From positions 1 through 6,943 of the forward strand of contig DSBE01000277.1 of NCBI GenBank assembly GCA_011053085.1: a DNA stretch of 6,943 bases. Reading direction: 5' to 3'. The notes beneath the pieces were generated by a model that searched no databases, was not told the DNA's origin, and was given only the letters and a program-made list of their open reading frames with translations. The position numbers were made by a program, and so were the translations under genes. Source of the stretch: Chloroflexota bacterium. GTDB taxonomy: Bacteria; Chloroflexota; Anaerolineae; Anaerolineales; Anaerolineaceae. This document shows, piece after piece, positions 6,618-6,943 of the stretch (positions within the stretch are counted from its first letter, which is position 1; every line of letters starts with the position of its first letter).

Positions 6618-6943
6618 ATGAAAGCATTGCAGGATAAATTGGCCTTAATTACAGGCGGTTCCAGTGGGATCGGGCTGGCTTTGGCAAAGGAACTGGCGCG
6701 GCAAGGCATGCGGATAGCTATCCTGTCACGGCGGGCTGACGCGCTGGCTGCCGCACATGCGGAGATTCAACCGTTGAGCCAGCACGAGGTGCTGACATTG
6801 GCAGCGGATGTTTCGGACTGGCAAAAGTTAAGACCAGTGTTGGAAGCCTTTCAAGAAAATGTTGGTGTGCCGGATTTGCTGGTGAATTGCGCGGGGGTGG
6901 TGCGTCCTGGTATGTTCGAGGAACTGACTGTTGAGTTATTTGA
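6618..6943 (+). CDS. Short-chain dehydrogenase/reductase, N-terminal part (3-ketodihydrosphingosine reductase-like), cut by window edge
   Basis: 108 residues are visible from the ATG at 6618, which has AGAGG at 6608-6612 with 5 nt spacing. A classical SDR Rossmann fold is clear: TGGSSGIG (residues 12-19) for the dinucleotide, LSRR (36-39) after the second strand where Arg usually favours NADP(H), DV (64-65) contacting the adenine, and NCAG (90-93) as the NNAG motif. The catalytic Ser-Tyr-Lys lie beyond the window. The PDLLVNCAGVVRPGMFEEL stretch (85-103) resembles 3-ketodihydrosphingosine reductases more than generic 3-oxoacyl-ACP reductases, but half the protein is missing and this subfamily call is tentative. 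It lies 33 bp after the isomerase gene on the same strand and may be part of the same transcript. Confidence 0.85.
   Translation, partial: MKALQDKLALITGGSSGIGLALAKELARQGMRIAILSRRADALAAAHAEIQPLSQHEVLTLAADVSDWQKLRPVLEAFQENVGVPDLLVNCAGVVRPGMFEELTVELF

Overview
The window looks like chromosomal DNA of a Chloroflexota bacterium, most likely class Anaerolineae. The pointers are indirect: a membrane protein whose Thr/Pro linker (TPTPTPTFTSTPTNTP) joins a cytoplasmic TPR-like head to an outer WD40 propeller, a putative lipoprotein S41 peptidase with a family-unassigned front domain, roughly balanced base composition and clear Shine-Dalgarno sites. No rRNA or marker gene is present, so this placement is an inference. 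No mobile element, CRISPR array, tRNA or phage gene was seen, and no stretch longer than 300 bases lacks a gene.

Layout, left to right. Bases 1-870 (+) carry the C-terminal part of a TolB/PD40-like beta-propeller protein cut by the window edge. Bases 891-2570 (+) encode a complete 559-residue TPR-membrane helix-Thr/Pro linker-seven-blade propeller protein, only 20 bp downstream and probably co-transcribed. A convergent gene on the minus strand (2592-3485) encodes a ferritin-like/VIT fusion, a predicted iron (or manganese) exporter of the MbfA type. A 146-bp divergent promoter region (3486-3631) separates it from a rightward cluster: S41 peptidase (3632-5719), sugar phosphate isomerase/epimerase-type TIM barrel (5748-6584) and the start of a short-chain dehydrogenase (6618 to the edge). 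The last three are spaced by 28 and 33 bp and may form an operon, although a TATAAT box lies just before the dehydrogenase.

Functional picture. The left pair looks like cell-surface or envelope proteins that bind partners through propellers. The ferritin-VIT protein would sense or collect cytosolic Fe(II) with its di-iron head and pass it to a membrane exporter. The peptidase is a predicted extracytoplasmic Ser-His (tricorn/S41B-like) protease with a PDZ domain. The isomerase and dehydrogenase are soluble enzymes of unknown substrate, and nothing in the sequence ties them chemically to the peptidase. Two starts are moved inward from the longest reading frames (minus-strand gene to 3485, peptidase to 3632) on the strength of ribosome binding sites and promoter geometry. 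I do not see a convincing wholly new system. The most unusual items are the domain fusions, the cysteine pattern in the peptidase and the overlapping divergent promoters.
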